A DNA stretch of 64,000 nucleotides from Candidatus Poribacteria bacterium (GTDB taxonomy: Bacteria; Poribacteria; WGA-4E; JAJDTR01), in assembly GCA_022827055.1 (NCBI GenBank), contig JAJDTR010000050.1:1-64000 (forward strand). Direction: 5' to 3'. Shown here piece after piece: positions 19,101 through 27,734 of the stretch. Within the stretch, counting starts at the first letter, position 1; every line of letters starts with the position of its first letter. The notes beneath the pieces are model-generated. The model did not search any database, had not been told where the DNA came from, and was given only the letters and a program-made list of their open reading frames with translations. Both the position numbers and the translations under genes were made by a program.

Positions 19101-20699
19101 TCCATTCTCCCAAACAAATTCCTCGTCAAGCTCACCGATTCGGGCGTTGGTTTCGGCGTGGCGCATGTGAAAATAGCCGCGGTCGGGTATAGTGCCGCCG
19201 AACATGTAGACCGCCTGAATAGCTCCCTTCCTGGCGGACACAGTGTTGTCGAGCCGGTCAATCGAAATACGCGGCTTCAGTTCACGAACCCGGCTATCGG
19301 CATAGCGGCCCGCCAACATGTTCAGCACCTGACCAAACTGTTCACGCCCCAAGTGACGATAGGGATAGCTCGTCCTCAAATGCGAGTAGAGTTCATCCAT
19401 GTCCCACGTCTGCATCGCCGCCATTGATACGATGATCTGGCACAGCACATCAAGGGGGCATTTCACAGGTTTGACAGCCTCGATTGCCTGTTCCCCGATT
19501 GCCTCCGCGAGCACGGCGGCATCGAGAAAATCGCGTGCATGTGTCGGATAAACCGTCGCACGGCTTACTTCACCGACTTGGTGACCGGCACGGCCGATTC
19601 GTTGAATCGCGGAAGATATAGAGAACGGCGACTGGATGAGAACGACTTCATCAAGTGAACCGATGTCAATGCCCATTTCCAGCGAACTGGTGGCAACAAT
19701 GGCTCTTAATTCGCCCGCTTTGAGTTTGGATTCGACAGATTCTCTGATCTCGCGCGACAAGGATCCGTGGTGTGCATAGGCGACCGGCTCCTTCTCATCC
19801 GCGTTCATCATCAGCGTCAGCCGCTCGCAGAGCCTTCTGCTGTTGGCGAAAAGCAGGGTTGATTGATGTCGGCCGATGATTTTCTTGAAGTCTTCAACGA
19901 GGGGATCCCAGAACGAGTCGCGCCCCGGATCTTCGGCAGCTTCATCCGGATATCGCACCTGCACTTCGTAATGCTTATCGGCTTTGGAAGAGATTAGCGA
20001 TACGGGTCTGGGTGTATATTGCGGATTATAGGGGCCGCCGTCGGTTCTGTATCCGCCAACGAACTCGGCAACCGTCTCCATCGGTCGAATCGTGGCGGAC
20101 AGCGCGATCCGCTGAAATTCGCCAGAAAGCCGGATCAGACGGTCCACGGCGGTAATGAGATGCGTCCCGCGCTTTGTGCCGACAGCGGCGTGAATCTCGT
20201 CGAGAATCACGGTAGATATCTTTGTCAGGATGGATCTTCCGCCACCCGAACTCAGCAGAAGATTCAGGCTCTCCGGCGTGGTGATGAGAATCTCCGGCGG
20301 GTGGCGCTGCATGTGGCGGCGATCGGAGTGCGGCGTGTCTCCACTGCGGGTCAGTACCCGGATATTGGGGAAAGGGTGCCTTGCATCTTCGAAAACTTGC
20401 CTCAATCCCCGCAGCGGTTCCAGAAGGTTTCGGCGGATATCGTTGTTAAGCGCTTTCAGAGGTGAGACATAGAGGACGCTGGTGTGTCCGAGGGGCAACT
20501 CCTCCGTGACCAATTGATTGATTGCCCAGAGAAAGGCTGTCAGGGTCTTGCCGCTGCCGGTCGGTGCGGTGACAAGCACATGCTCGCCATTGGCAATTTT
20601 GGGCCAAGCTTGCGCCTGGGCATCTGTCGGCTCACCAATTGCCTCGGTAAACCATTTCGCGACGAGTGGATGGAATTGAGATAGTGAGGAATGGGCCAT
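16158..20699 (-). CDS. lhr: Lhr-type large ATP-dependent helicase
   Basis: Superfamily 2 DNA helicase of 1513 aa, close to the 1538 aa of E. coli Lhr. Helicase motifs in order: Q-motif region PTDAQAQAWP, Walker A APTGSGKT, TSGD-type segment, DEIH box in VILDEIHAAVG, SATIRP (motif III), LLFANSRR, ATSSLEMGIDIG, and motif VI QRIGRAGHQVG. After the Lhr-core winged-helix region comes a ~650-residue C-terminal part (GEVLAGYFFHGIPGPQFIS, VYWINATDPVSLCG), as in Lhr proteins with the full C-terminal half. Members are linked to DNA repair. It is single, with repeats on both flanks. Confidence 0.95.
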   Translation of the reverse strand: MAHSSLSQFHPLVAKWFTEAIGEPTDAQAQAWPKIANGEHVLVTAPTGSGKTLTAFLWAINQLVTEELPLGHTSVLYVSPLKALNNDIRRNLLEPLRGLRQVFEDARHPFPNIRVLTRSGDTPHSDRRHMQRHPPEILITTPESLNLLLSSGGGRSILTKISTVILDEIHAAVGTKRGTHLITAVDRLIRLSGEFQRIALSATIRPMETVAEFVGGYRTDGGPYNPQYTPRPVSLISSKADKHYEVQVRYPDEAAEDPGRDSFWDPLVEDFKKIIGRHQSTLLFANSRRLCERLTLMMNADEKEPVAYAHHGSLSREIRESVESKLKAGELRAIVATSSLEMGIDIGSLDEVVLIQSPFSISSAIQRIGRAGHQVGEVSRATVYPTHARDFLDAAVLAEAIGEQAIEAVKPVKCPLDVLCQIIVSMAAMQTWDMDELYSHLRTSYPYRHLGREQFGQVLNMLAGRYADSRVRELKPRISIDRLDNTVSARKGAIQAVYMFGGTIPDRGYFHMRHAETNARIGELDEEFVWENGEGSVFTLGTQTWRVERVTHSDVFVLPNRSPQKETPFWRAEDHGRDFHFSERIGLFLEEANRRLDDPDYLDELQRQNCMDETAAEQLVDFLQRQKDATDCDLPHRHHLLIEIVETGHEGIPGNQVVIHTFWGAKVNRPYGVALASAWADRFGYQLEVHATDDGVVLMLPDELPPAELLSLVTSSTLQPLLRRQLEGSGFFCARFRECAGTSLLLTSSGKMNQRMPLWLSRLRSQKLMTAVMSYEDFPILLETWRTCLQDEFDLDSLQQVLAELESGSIRWTAVPTAYASPMAQNAAWRQINEYMYMGDYSTATTTSMLRNDLLRDVVFTPGLRPTVSQTLVRQFEQKRQRLSPGYSPQTSIDLIDWVKERLLIPAPEWETLLDAIRSDHNLKPEEILSPIAAKLVRIKPSDASDSLIVALEMMPRICALYDNIESIDCESIGDPKVPLHFKPEIQDANSSTDDDVQELTSIIGEWLQFYGSTTSERIGETLGIGEDQLSLALDDLVDSQRIIVGQLVEDVAAETLCDSENFEILLRLTRRDAAPSFEPLEFEWLTVFLANFQKLTTPADNLDDLLGTIEQLACYPVTAGLWESEIFPARSRTYNTSWIDSAMLEGSLRWIGGENRRVTFYFEEDFDLMQEETAEDRPHQIELVHGEEDDVEAHRLDTSENGALDDLFPEETGRYDFSSLMRTSSMNAARLTDQLWEFVWEGRVANDTFLALRRGVLSKFKPPEVGVDKGRGRGRRISHRAEFARWKGSSSHVGNWYRLPTLEHSDDLLESEERKKDRARLLLDRYGILFRELLQRESPAFRWSNVFRSLRIMELSGEVLAGYFFHGIPGPQFISHQAFRVLSRQLPDDKVYWINATDPVSLCGVQLDAVKGKLPKRVPGSHLVYRGRQIVMISERNGKSLKFNVPSDDLQMQECLGVLHHLLKREFQPLRRITIETINGEDAARSPYADPLRTAFEVTIDYKHLILNRKMV

Positions 20700-20725
20700 A
20701 CGTGTTGTGCCTTAGCAAAAAGGCT

Positions 20726-20746
20726 GGTGCGCTGTGCACACCCTAC
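20726..20746 (-). repeat. GTAG palindrome family C
   Basis: GGTGCGCTGTGCACACC-CTAC preceded by AAAAAGGCT. Intact copy. Confidence 0.8.
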
Positions 20747-21064
20747 AAGAAATACATATAGGGATTTGTGGGGGTACTCGACCGGGATGTGCTATCGCGC
20801 TCAGTATTCATTCGGTTGACTCATTCAATCCTAATCAATGTGAGGACTTGAGTCAATTGAAATCAGTCAGAGTGTTCCTTCATACCCAAAACGATTGTGC
20901 AGGTTTAGACGGTAACAGGAAAGCACGTGTAGCTGGTTCATATTGTAGAAGGAAACTGGAAGTCGGCGAGTTGATGGTTTTAGAAGTATCAAACTGGGAG
21001 TTTCACCGCGCTCAATGCCCATTCGATCAATTTCCCTCGATCGTTGATGGCGCCGCCAAGAGAT

Positions 21065-21206
21065 GGTGGGCAGTGCCCACCCTACAGTAATATACAAAAC
21101 AATGCTGCACGTGCAGGCGGTAATGGAAAGGCCGGCAAGGAACGCAGATCTGCGTTCCCTACGGTGTCATCCACAATCATGGGGCGGCACAGGTGCCGTT
21201 CCCTAC
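21065..21206 (-). repeat. Three consecutive GTAG palindromes with different stems
   Basis: GGTGGGCA-G-TGCCCACC-CTAC (21065-21085), GGAACGCAGATCTGCGTTCC-CTAC (21139-21162) and GCGGCAC-AG-GTGCCGTTCC-CTAC (21181-21206). They lie in the promoter region of the first lectin-domain gene. Confidence 0.85.
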
Positions 21207-21340
21207 AAATACGCTCTTAGGGGCTTCTGTCGGATTCTGGTTGATTTTCGATACCGGTTGTAGTAGAATGCCGCGTCAGACCAACCGAATTGACTCTCTC
21301 TCACTCATTTCACGACCTACCGATGCAGGAGGTGCCTACA

Positions 21341-22651
21341 GTGAACCGGGGGTCCCGCGGCAGTTTCGCCCCGTTTATGCATAAGCCACCTATGCCGATT
21401 TCGATCGGAATCGTCGCTTCGTGGCTAATGGTATCGTCTCTTGGCGCCGTTCAGACAACCACGGCTACTGTGTCGGGCCGCGTCCTCGATGTCGATGGAA
21501 ATCCAATCCCCGGGTTTTTGATAGCTGTTCAGTACGTCGAAATCTCGCACAATAATGTGTGGCTCTCCCATATTATGTTTGAGGAAAACGAACACGTCCT
21601 CGAAGCGTACACTGCTTTGCCCAGATCGATAACCGATGATACGGGTCGGTTTTCTTTTTCAGAAAATATACCCGGTCTCATCCAGTTCATCGCGCAACCT
21701 CCGCATCTGCCGCATGATGAGCCGCTGCCACCCGACTTTGACCTAGAGATATTCGATCCGGACGCCGAGATAGTGTCAATCAAGAGCGGGGCGATAACCT
21801 TTTATCCGTACAACCAAGAACCTCCCCCGTTCGGCGGCATCACGTTTGCCATTGAACCCGGGGCACACCTCCAAAATCTTGAAGTCACGGTAAGACCTCG
21901 GATGCGAATTCGCGCTCAAGTGGTTTTTTCCGACGGTACTCCTCTCCCCAACGCTGAAGTTCAGATTGATTTACGGCGACGGGATTTTAATGGGCTCGGT
22001 TTCGGAAGCACAATTGGAGCCCATCGGACGGACGATGGAGGTTACTTCATACACTATGTGGCTGAGCCTGCGTTCTACACAGTTATGGTCGAATTCCAAG
22101 GACTTACGGCATCTTCAAAGCGGTTTGTGATTGAAAATGGCGAACGACGCGATGATTTGGTTCTCTCGTTTGACAGCGAGCCCGTGCCCGTTGAACCGAC
22201 TCCTGATCTGGAGGAACCGGATCGTGACGGAGAGTGGGTACTGAATCCCGCAAATGGACATTCCTACAGGGTCATTCATTGCGAGAACCCGGAGGACGCT
22301 CGGGCGAAAGCGGTTAGCGAGGGTGCGCATTTGGTCTCGATCAACGATGCGGCGGAGCAGAAATGGCTCGTGAGCATCTTTGGGAGCGCGCCCTATTGGA
22401 TAGGACTAACGGATGTAGAGAAGGAGGGCGAGTGGCGCTGGACGAACGGGGAAGCGGTCAGCTACACGCACTGGGCACCGATCGAACCAATGGACGCGGA
22501 TTGGGGAGACGAGGACTATGTTTTTATGGGGTTGACGGCGGATGGGAAGTGGTATGATGTAGGACCTGAAAGCCCGATATGGCGGATGACTCAAATGGCA
22601 ATTATCGAAAAGGGAGATTTGGCATCGGTGGCACCGGAGGAAGGAGATTGA
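21341..22651 (+). CDS. Exported protein: carboxypeptidase-regulatory-like domains plus C-type lectin domain (paralogue 1)
   Basis: I place the start at GTG 21341, preceded by AGGAGGT at 6-nt spacing, rather than the track's TTG at 21290. A signal peptide follows (PISIGIVASWLMVSSLGA). The mature protein has Ig-like regulatory domains (VSGRVLDVDGNPIPGF; IRAQVVFSDGTPLPNAEV) and a C-terminal C-type lectin fold: GHSYRVIHC, EGAHLVSINDAAEQKWL, YWIGLTD, GEWRWTNGE, KWYDVG. The WIGL and W-D features of the fold are present, but the two usual disulfide cysteines are mostly missing (one Cys in the domain). Likely surface carbohydrate or protein binding. Downstream is a paralogue, 139 bp away. Confidence 0.87.
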   Translation: MNRGSRGSFAPFMHKPPMPISIGIVASWLMVSSLGAVQTTTATVSGRVLDVDGNPIPGFLIAVQYVEISHNNVWLSHIMFEENEHVLEAYTALPRSITDDTGRFSFSENIPGLIQFIAQPPHLPHDEPLPPDFDLEIFDPDAEIVSIKSGAITFYPYNQEPPPFGGITFAIEPGAHLQNLEVTVRPRMRIRAQVVFSDGTPLPNAEVQIDLRRRDFNGLGFGSTIGAHRTDDGGYFIHYVAEPAFYTVMVEFQGLTASSKRFVIENGERRDDLVLSFDSEPVPVEPTPDLEEPDRDGEWVLNPANGHSYRVIHCENPEDARAKAVSEGAHLVSINDAAEQKWLVSIFGSAPYWIGLTDVEKEGEWRWTNGEAVSYTHWAPIEPMDADWGDEDYVFMGLTADGKWYDVGPESPIWRMTQMAIIEKGDLASVAPEEGD

Positions 22652-22790
22652 TTCGAGTAAGGAGGTCGCGACCTGGAGATCGCTCCTACACCCGCACATG
22701 GGTGGTGCACGGCACACGGAGTCCCCTATCGCACTGGAATCTCTATCAGGATTAGCTATCCACTCGCTGTATGCAGCGGAAGGCTTTGCC

Positions 22791-24119
22791 ATGAACCGAC
22801 TATACTGTACACTTGTAGCTACAGTTATCCTTCTTCTCATGGCGTCGCAGCATGGAATTGTTGCCGGCGACACGTCTAGTTTATCCGGTCGGGTCGTCGA
22901 TGTAGAAGGGCAGCCGGTTGCAGGATTCGGACTGATCCTTGAGCCGGTTCGCGTAGAACCTATTCCCGTCCAACCAACACCCGTGGAACGCGATGAGACT
23001 GTTGATGAACCAGTACGTCAATCGGACACCACCGTTTTTGCAACGCGCACCGACAAAACGGGGCACTTTGCCATCCGCAGTTTCTCGCCGCAAAGGTTCC
23101 GATTAGCGCAGTACACGAGGTTTGACCGCGAGTCCGAGGCAGAGTACGAAATCCTGTCCATGAAAGTTGGCGCTATCACGGTGCATCAGCACGAGCCGGC
23201 AACTTCTGGAGGTATCGCGTTTGCCTATAAAATGAAAGCCGGGGCGATCATAGCGCAACAACACGAACCATCACCTTTTGGAGGAATAGCGTTTGCCATT
23301 GCACCCGACGCACATATTGAGAACGTTGAGATCAGAGTGAGGCCGCGGCAGCATATTCGCGGGAGGATCGTGTTCGGCGATGGGACACCGCTAGCCAGTA
23401 GGAGAATAAGCATAAACGTACAACGTCGTTCTCCCGACGGAACGGGCAGCGGCAGCTCGAGTTCCTCCGGCGAGACGGACGCCGACGGCTACTTCGCGTT
23501 CCACGCGGACGAAACGGCGATCTACACGGTAACGGTGAACCATCAAGGACTCTCGGCGACAGCCGAACCGTTTTTGTTGAAAGAGGGAGAAAATAGGAAG
23601 GATCTGCTATTCACGTTCGATAGTGGACCGATTTCCCCGGATGCATCCGATGGTCGAATCGAAGTCTCCGCGGAGGCGTCGACTTCATCGTCGCCCGGCG
23701 ACGAGGCAGCGTGGGTGGTGAATCCGATAACCGGGCACGCTTACAAGAAAATTCGATGTAATAGCTGGGACGATGCGAACATTCAGGCTCTCGCCGAAGG
23801 TGCACATCTGGTGACGATTAACGATGCGGCGGAGCAGAAATGGCTCTCAGAAATCTTTGGGCAACGTCCCTATTGGATCGGGTTGACCGATTATGCAGAG
23901 GAGGGTGAATGGGTTTGGGAGAACGGAGAACCGGTTACCTTCACCAACTGGGCGCCTCATGAACCGAAGGATGACGATTGGGGTGACGAAGATTTTGTCA
24001 TGATGGGTTTTTCAGGGGAGTGGTCTGACGTTGGGCCCAATAGCGTAGAATGGCAAATGGTGCGGAGGGCTATCATAGAAAAAGATGGTGGCACAACAAC
24101 GCCCTCCGAAGAGAAGTAA
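22791..24119 (+). CDS. Exported protein: carboxypeptidase-regulatory-like domains plus C-type lectin domain (paralogue 2)
   Basis: Start at the internal ATG 22791 after GCGGAAGG, opening a signal peptide (MNRLYCTLVATVILLLMASQ). Domain order matches paralogue 1: LSGRVVDVEGQPVAGFGL, IRGRIVFGDGTPLASRRI, then a lectin domain with EGAHLVTINDAAEQKWL, YWIGLTDYAEEGEW and WSDVG. It differs by a 24-residue internal duplication: MKVGAITVHQHEP...GGIAFAYK is followed at once by MKAGAIIAQQHEP...GGIAFAIA. The region just upstream of the start is a degraded CTATCGC-type repeat, so the track's longer N-terminus is not real coding sequence. Confidence 0.87.
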   Translation: MNRLYCTLVATVILLLMASQHGIVAGDTSSLSGRVVDVEGQPVAGFGLILEPVRVEPIPVQPTPVERDETVDEPVRQSDTTVFATRTDKTGHFAIRSFSPQRFRLAQYTRFDRESEAEYEILSMKVGAITVHQHEPATSGGIAFAYKMKAGAIIAQQHEPSPFGGIAFAIAPDAHIENVEIRVRPRQHIRGRIVFGDGTPLASRRISINVQRRSPDGTGSGSSSSSGETDADGYFAFHADETAIYTVTVNHQGLSATAEPFLLKEGENRKDLLFTFDSGPISPDASDGRIEVSAEASTSSSPGDEAAWVVNPITGHAYKKIRCNSWDDANIQALAEGAHLVTINDAAEQKWLSEIFGQRPYWIGLTDYAEEGEWVWENGEPVTFTNWAPHEPKDDDWGDEDFVMMGFSGEWSDVGPNSVEWQMVRRAIIEKDGGTTTPSEEK

Positions 24120-24298
24120 TACCATTTCTCTAAAATGCTTGTGCATTAATCGCGTGAATCAGGTAAAGAATCTTGCGTGAAGCGGAACAAGAAGTCGGCC
24201 TCTGCGCAAAGTCGGCGGGGCAAGATGCCCCGCCTACCGAGAAGAGAAAGATTGGATTAAAATATCATATGCACTGTTATTCAAGCGAAATGGTATAA
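24117..24298. mobile_element. MITE-like element, about 182 bp, with imperfect terminal inverted repeats
   Basis: Ends TAATACCATTTC and GAAATGGTATAA are inverted repeats at 11 of 12 positions, and similarity continues inward for about 30 bp (both ends then reach GTGCAT). It encloses a GGCGGGGCAAGATGCCCCGCC-CTAC-type palindrome (24214-24237) and no ORF. Its left end supplies the stop codon of the lectin gene. Half-elements (ATACCATTTCACCAAAATGG) occur at about 13778 and 14322. Confidence 0.6.
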
Positions 24299-24363
24299 CC
24301 TATCAAGCGGAGCGGCAATTCTGCTCCAATTTTAATTCTTTCAAAATCTGAGGAGGATTAACC

Positions 24364-26850
24364 ATGTTGAAGATTCTTGTAGCCCTTTCAGTCATAGTTG
24401 TATTCTTTGCCTCTTCACTCGCCGCGCAGGAGGAAGAGGAAGCGGAAACTCCAATCGAACTGGAAGAGATTGTCACGATTGGTACGCGCGTGCCCGAGCG
24501 GAGTCGGCTCGATTCGCCGGTGCCGGTCGACGTGATTAACGAGGACGCCATCCGAAAGACGGGACACTCGGAAGTCGGACGTGTGTTGCAGACATTGGCG
24601 CCGTCGTTTAACTTTTCGAGTTCTTCAATCAGCGACGGTACCGATGCGCTTCGCCCCGCGACGCTCAGGGGGTTGGGACCGGATCAGGTGCTGGTGCTTG
24701 TCAACGGGAAACGGCGGCACGGGAGCGCGTTGATTCACGTGAACACTTCCGTGGGTCGAGGTACGGCAGGTGTGGACATGAACGCGATTCCGGCGAGCGC
24801 CATCAAACAGATCGAGATCCTGCGGGACGGGGCATCGGCGCAGTATGGATCCGACGCGTTGGCGGGGGTCATAAACCTCGTGCTCAAGGATGATTACGAA
24901 GGGGCGTTCGGCACCTCCTACGGCTCGACGTACGAAGGAGACGGCGAGACGTTCACACTGAATGCGCACAAAGGGTTCAAATTCGGCGAGGATGGCACGA
25001 TTCACGGGGCGATTGAGTACCGGGACAGGCAGCCAACCAACCGTGCAGGTATGACCGGCGTCATTCAGTATCCCGATACCGAAGTTGGGGAGGGCGCTCC
25101 CGTGGAGGTAACCAACGATGCCGGGAACAAAGAACATAGCTTTGACCGCCAAAATTTTCGTATCGGCGATGCGGAATCGCGCCACGGCGCCGTTGTTCTG
25201 AACCTGGACAAACCGATTGACAGCATTTGGGAGGGCGCTACCTTCTACAGTTTTCTCGATTACTCTAATCGGCAGAACACCAGCGCCGGATTTTATCGGA
25301 GAGCGAATCAACTCAGCCGCAACCCGGAAGGCTCGGACTATCCCGACGGATTCCTTCCGTTAATCAACACCAGTGTACTGGATTACTCCATCGGTGTCGG
25401 CGTCAAGCAGAAGTTCGGTAACGACTTGCGGATGGATGCGAGTGTGGTTACGGGCGGCAACAGCTTTGCGTTCAACGTGAGTAATTCACACAATGCATCG
25501 CTTGTCGCGGCGGAGGGTTCCAGCCCATCATCAGCGGATGCGGGTGATTTGCGACTTTTCCTTAACACGGTGGATCTGGATTTCTCGCTACCGATGGATT
25601 GGGGCAACGTTGCGGTCGGCGGTGGATTTCGGAACGACATCTATCAAATCGTCGCCGGCGAGGAGGTTTCCTATGAGGATTATGACGGTCCCGGCGGTGC
25701 CTCCGGCGGTATTCAGGTGTTCCCCGGCTTCCAGCCGTCAAATGAAGTGAATGAACTGCGTACCGCCTTTGCGTTTTACACCGATGTCGAGGTAAACCCC
25801 ATCGAATCGGTGTTCGTCAATCCGGCGGCTCGCGTCGAAAACTATAGCGACTTCGGTTCCACCGTCAACGGAAAGTTGGCGCTGCGCTATGAGCCGGCAG
25901 ACGCCCTCGCACTGCGCGGCTCGGCAAGCACCGGATTCCGCGCGCCTTCCATGCAGCAACTGTATTTCAACAACGTAAGCACGCAATTCAATACGGTGGA
26001 CGGGCAGTCAGTCGCACAAGAAATCGGTACATTCCGAAACGACAGCGATATCGCCAAAGCCGTCGGAATTCCCGAATTGACAGAGGAAACCGCGGTCAAC
26101 CTGAGCGGCGGATTCATCCTGCGTCCGATGCCTCGGTTAACGCTTACGACAGACTTTTACCGGGCAACAATCAGCGACCGCATCATCATCAGCGGACGGT
26201 TGTCGAGCGACAATGAGGCGATTCCGGCAGGAATTCGAGCGAGTCTCGCGGATTCAGGCGTGGCAGGGGCGCAATTCTTCATGAATGCGGCAGACACCGA
26301 AACACAGGGGATAGATTTTGTGGCGTCGTATACCTATCCCGTGTTGGATCAGGCGTCACTGGCGTTTAGTTTCGCCGCGAACTACACGGAAACGGAGATT
26401 ACGGACGTGAATCTGCCCGCGAATCTTCCCGAATCGCTGTTCACCGAGCAGGATCGCTCTATCGTTGAGACATGGCAGCCGAAAGACCGTGTTTCGATGT
26501 CAACGCGTTATACGGGGGATTCGCTGGGTATCGACTACGCTGTGCATCGATACGGAGAGTACACCGTGATTGATGGCGGCAAGAGTCAAACGTTCACGCC
26601 GAAGTATCTCACCGACGTTCAAATCAGCTATGGGTTGGGTGAATACGGCAGAATCAAGATCGGCGCGAATAACTTGTTCAACGTCACGCCGGATGAAAAT
26701 CGTGTCGGTCAATCGCGCGGCGGGAAAATCGTGGATGCGTGGGGGAACATCATTGTGGATTCGCCGGGAGTGTTCACGTATTCAAGGCGGTCTGCGCCGT
26801 TTGGCTTCAACGGCGGATTGTACTATATCGCTTGGGAGAATGCGTTTTAA
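24364..26850 (+). CDS. TonB-dependent outer-membrane receptor
   Basis: 828 aa. Signal peptide MLKILVALSVIVVFFASSLAAQ, an acidic linker, then the plug domain starting at IELEEIVTIGTRVPERS with ATLRGLGPDQVLVLVNGKRRHG and IKQIEILRDGASAQYGSDALAGVINLVLK. The 22-strand barrel follows and includes GSASTGFRAPSMQQLYF, the conserved first barrel region. The C-terminus is aromatic (YYIAWENAF), the usual BAM signal. AGGAGG precedes the ATG. A small GGAGC/GCTCC hairpin (24309-24327) lies in the leader, but no cobalamin riboswitch box was seen. The ligand is unknown; no exbBD-tonB or SusD partner is in the window. Confidence 0.95.
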   Translation: MLKILVALSVIVVFFASSLAAQEEEEAETPIELEEIVTIGTRVPERSRLDSPVPVDVINEDAIRKTGHSEVGRVLQTLAPSFNFSSSSISDGTDALRPATLRGLGPDQVLVLVNGKRRHGSALIHVNTSVGRGTAGVDMNAIPASAIKQIEILRDGASAQYGSDALAGVINLVLKDDYEGAFGTSYGSTYEGDGETFTLNAHKGFKFGEDGTIHGAIEYRDRQPTNRAGMTGVIQYPDTEVGEGAPVEVTNDAGNKEHSFDRQNFRIGDAESRHGAVVLNLDKPIDSIWEGATFYSFLDYSNRQNTSAGFYRRANQLSRNPEGSDYPDGFLPLINTSVLDYSIGVGVKQKFGNDLRMDASVVTGGNSFAFNVSNSHNASLVAAEGSSPSSADAGDLRLFLNTVDLDFSLPMDWGNVAVGGGFRNDIYQIVAGEEVSYEDYDGPGGASGGIQVFPGFQPSNEVNELRTAFAFYTDVEVNPIESVFVNPAARVENYSDFGSTVNGKLALRYEPADALALRGSASTGFRAPSMQQLYFNNVSTQFNTVDGQSVAQEIGTFRNDSDIAKAVGIPELTEETAVNLSGGFILRPMPRLTLTTDFYRATISDRIIISGRLSSDNEAIPAGIRASLADSGVAGAQFFMNAADTETQGIDFVASYTYPVLDQASLAFSFAANYTETEITDVNLPANLPESLFTEQDRSIVETWQPKDRVSMSTRYTGDSLGIDYAVHRYGEYTVIDGGKSQTFTPKYLTDVQISYGLGEYGRIKIGANNLFNVTPDENRVGQSRGGKIVDAWGNIIVDSPGVFTYSRRSAPFGFNGGLYYIAWENAF

Positions 26851-26884
26851 GCGTAACCTATCCCACAATTCGGGGCGAGAATAA

Positions 26885-26918
26885 GTTGAGGCGGGTATAG
26901 TCCCGCCTCAACTTTTTT
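26885..26918 (+). terminator. Rho-independent terminator of the TonB receptor gene
   Basis: A 13-bp perfect stem, GTTGAGGCGGG/CCCGCCTCAAC with loop TATAGT region, followed by TTTTTT. It lies 34 bp after the receptor stop codon. The clearest intrinsic terminator in the window. Confidence 0.9.
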
Positions 26919-26931
26919 CCGCAAGACACCC

Positions 26932-27324
26932 ATGAAAAAATACGTGAGTGGAACCGCCGGCTCCGGATTGAGGCGGCAACATACGCGGATTTGGCGAGTC
27001 AGTGTAGTCGGAACGACCGTCTACGTTTTTCTGTTCACGATCGCAGTAATTTGGATTCTGCACGCTTCTAGTCACAGCGAATATAGCAGCCATATACTTG
27101 GCACGTACTACGCGGGACTTTCCCTGTATCAAATCGTGTCATTCGTCAACATTGCGTGGTTTTTCGCCTTGGTTGCCGATTTGATTGTCCTGATGCGCCG
27201 CTCTCCTCGGAAAGGAATACTCGGTCCGCTCAGCGGGGTTGTGTTGTCAATCATAGCGATTGCAGTCGTTCAATGGGCTGCGGAGGGGTTGAAGCGCGTG
27301 GCTGAAGCTTGGGCGGTGACTTGA
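26932..27324 (+). CDS. Small hypothetical membrane protein
   Basis: 130 aa with three predicted membrane segments (VYVFLFTIAVIWILH, SLYQIVSFVNIAWFFALVADLIVLM, LSGVVLSIIAIAVVQWA) and a basic N-terminus. No family recognised. The ATG sits only 13 bp after the receptor terminator and has no Shine-Dalgarno, so expression needs its own promoter inside or before the hairpin, or a leaderless start. The hydrophobic pattern and codon use look genuine, but this is not certain. Confidence 0.55.
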   Translation: MKKYVSGTAGSGLRRQHTRIWRVSVVGTTVYVFLFTIAVIWILHASSHSEYSSHILGTYYAGLSLYQIVSFVNIAWFFALVADLIVLMRRSPRKGILGPLSGVVLSIIAIAVVQWAAEGLKRVAEAWAVT

Positions 27325-27515
27325 TGATTGTGAATCTGTGCTTTGGAAGGAGTAGATGGGTCAGCCGTTATCAAGATGAGATGGGTAATTTACGAAATCT
27401 TGACGAGCACACTTTGGAACACACCTTCCCATAATTTGGTGTCAACGCAAACTGAAAACCGCATAAGTACCTGTAATGATGTCGGAAATACAGGTAGCAA
27501 ATTGAAAAGGAGCCG

Positions 27516-27692
27516 ATGATGGAAAGTTTGGTAATATCATTATTCATGATTCTGATTGGGATAGCCGTTTGGATTTTTGTTGCGGTGGTCGCGTGGCGAG
27601 CGATGCGGGCACATGAAAGAATCGCTGATGCACACGAAAATTTGGCCGAATCAATCCAAAATTTAGGGAATCGGACGCAGTCTGGCAGCTAG
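27516..27692 (+). CDS. Small single-pass membrane protein, 58 aa (not in ORF track)
   Basis: Reading from ATGATGGAAAGT gives MMESLVISLFMILIGIAVWI... followed by a basic/amphipathic tail (ERIADAHENLAESIQNLG) and a TAG stop. AAGGAG stands 5 nt before the first ATG. One strong transmembrane helix (residues ~5-27) with the charged helix after it suggests an N-out, C-in small membrane protein with a short coiled-coil tail. Function unknown. An inverted repeat (TACCTGTA/TACAGGTA) lies just upstream at about 27467-27494. Confidence 0.65.
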   Translation: MMESLVISLFMILIGIAVWIFVAVVAWRAMRAHERIADAHENLAESIQNLGNRTQSGS

Positions 27693-27734
27693 GAAAAGAA
27701 ATCGGCGATTTGACGTTTGAAGAGTTCAAAAGGC

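Noticed and set aside
18783-19427. 214-aa plus-strand ORF
   Set aside because: Antisense shadow of lhr; no independent features or ribosome binding site.
24300-24363. Cobalamin riboswitch before the TonB receptor
   Set aside because: The leader is too short and has no cobalamin box; only a small GGAGC/GCTCC hairpin is visible.
24625-25311. 228-aa minus-strand ORF
   Set aside because: Lies wholly antisense to the TonB receptor plug and barrel; shadow of GC-biased codons.
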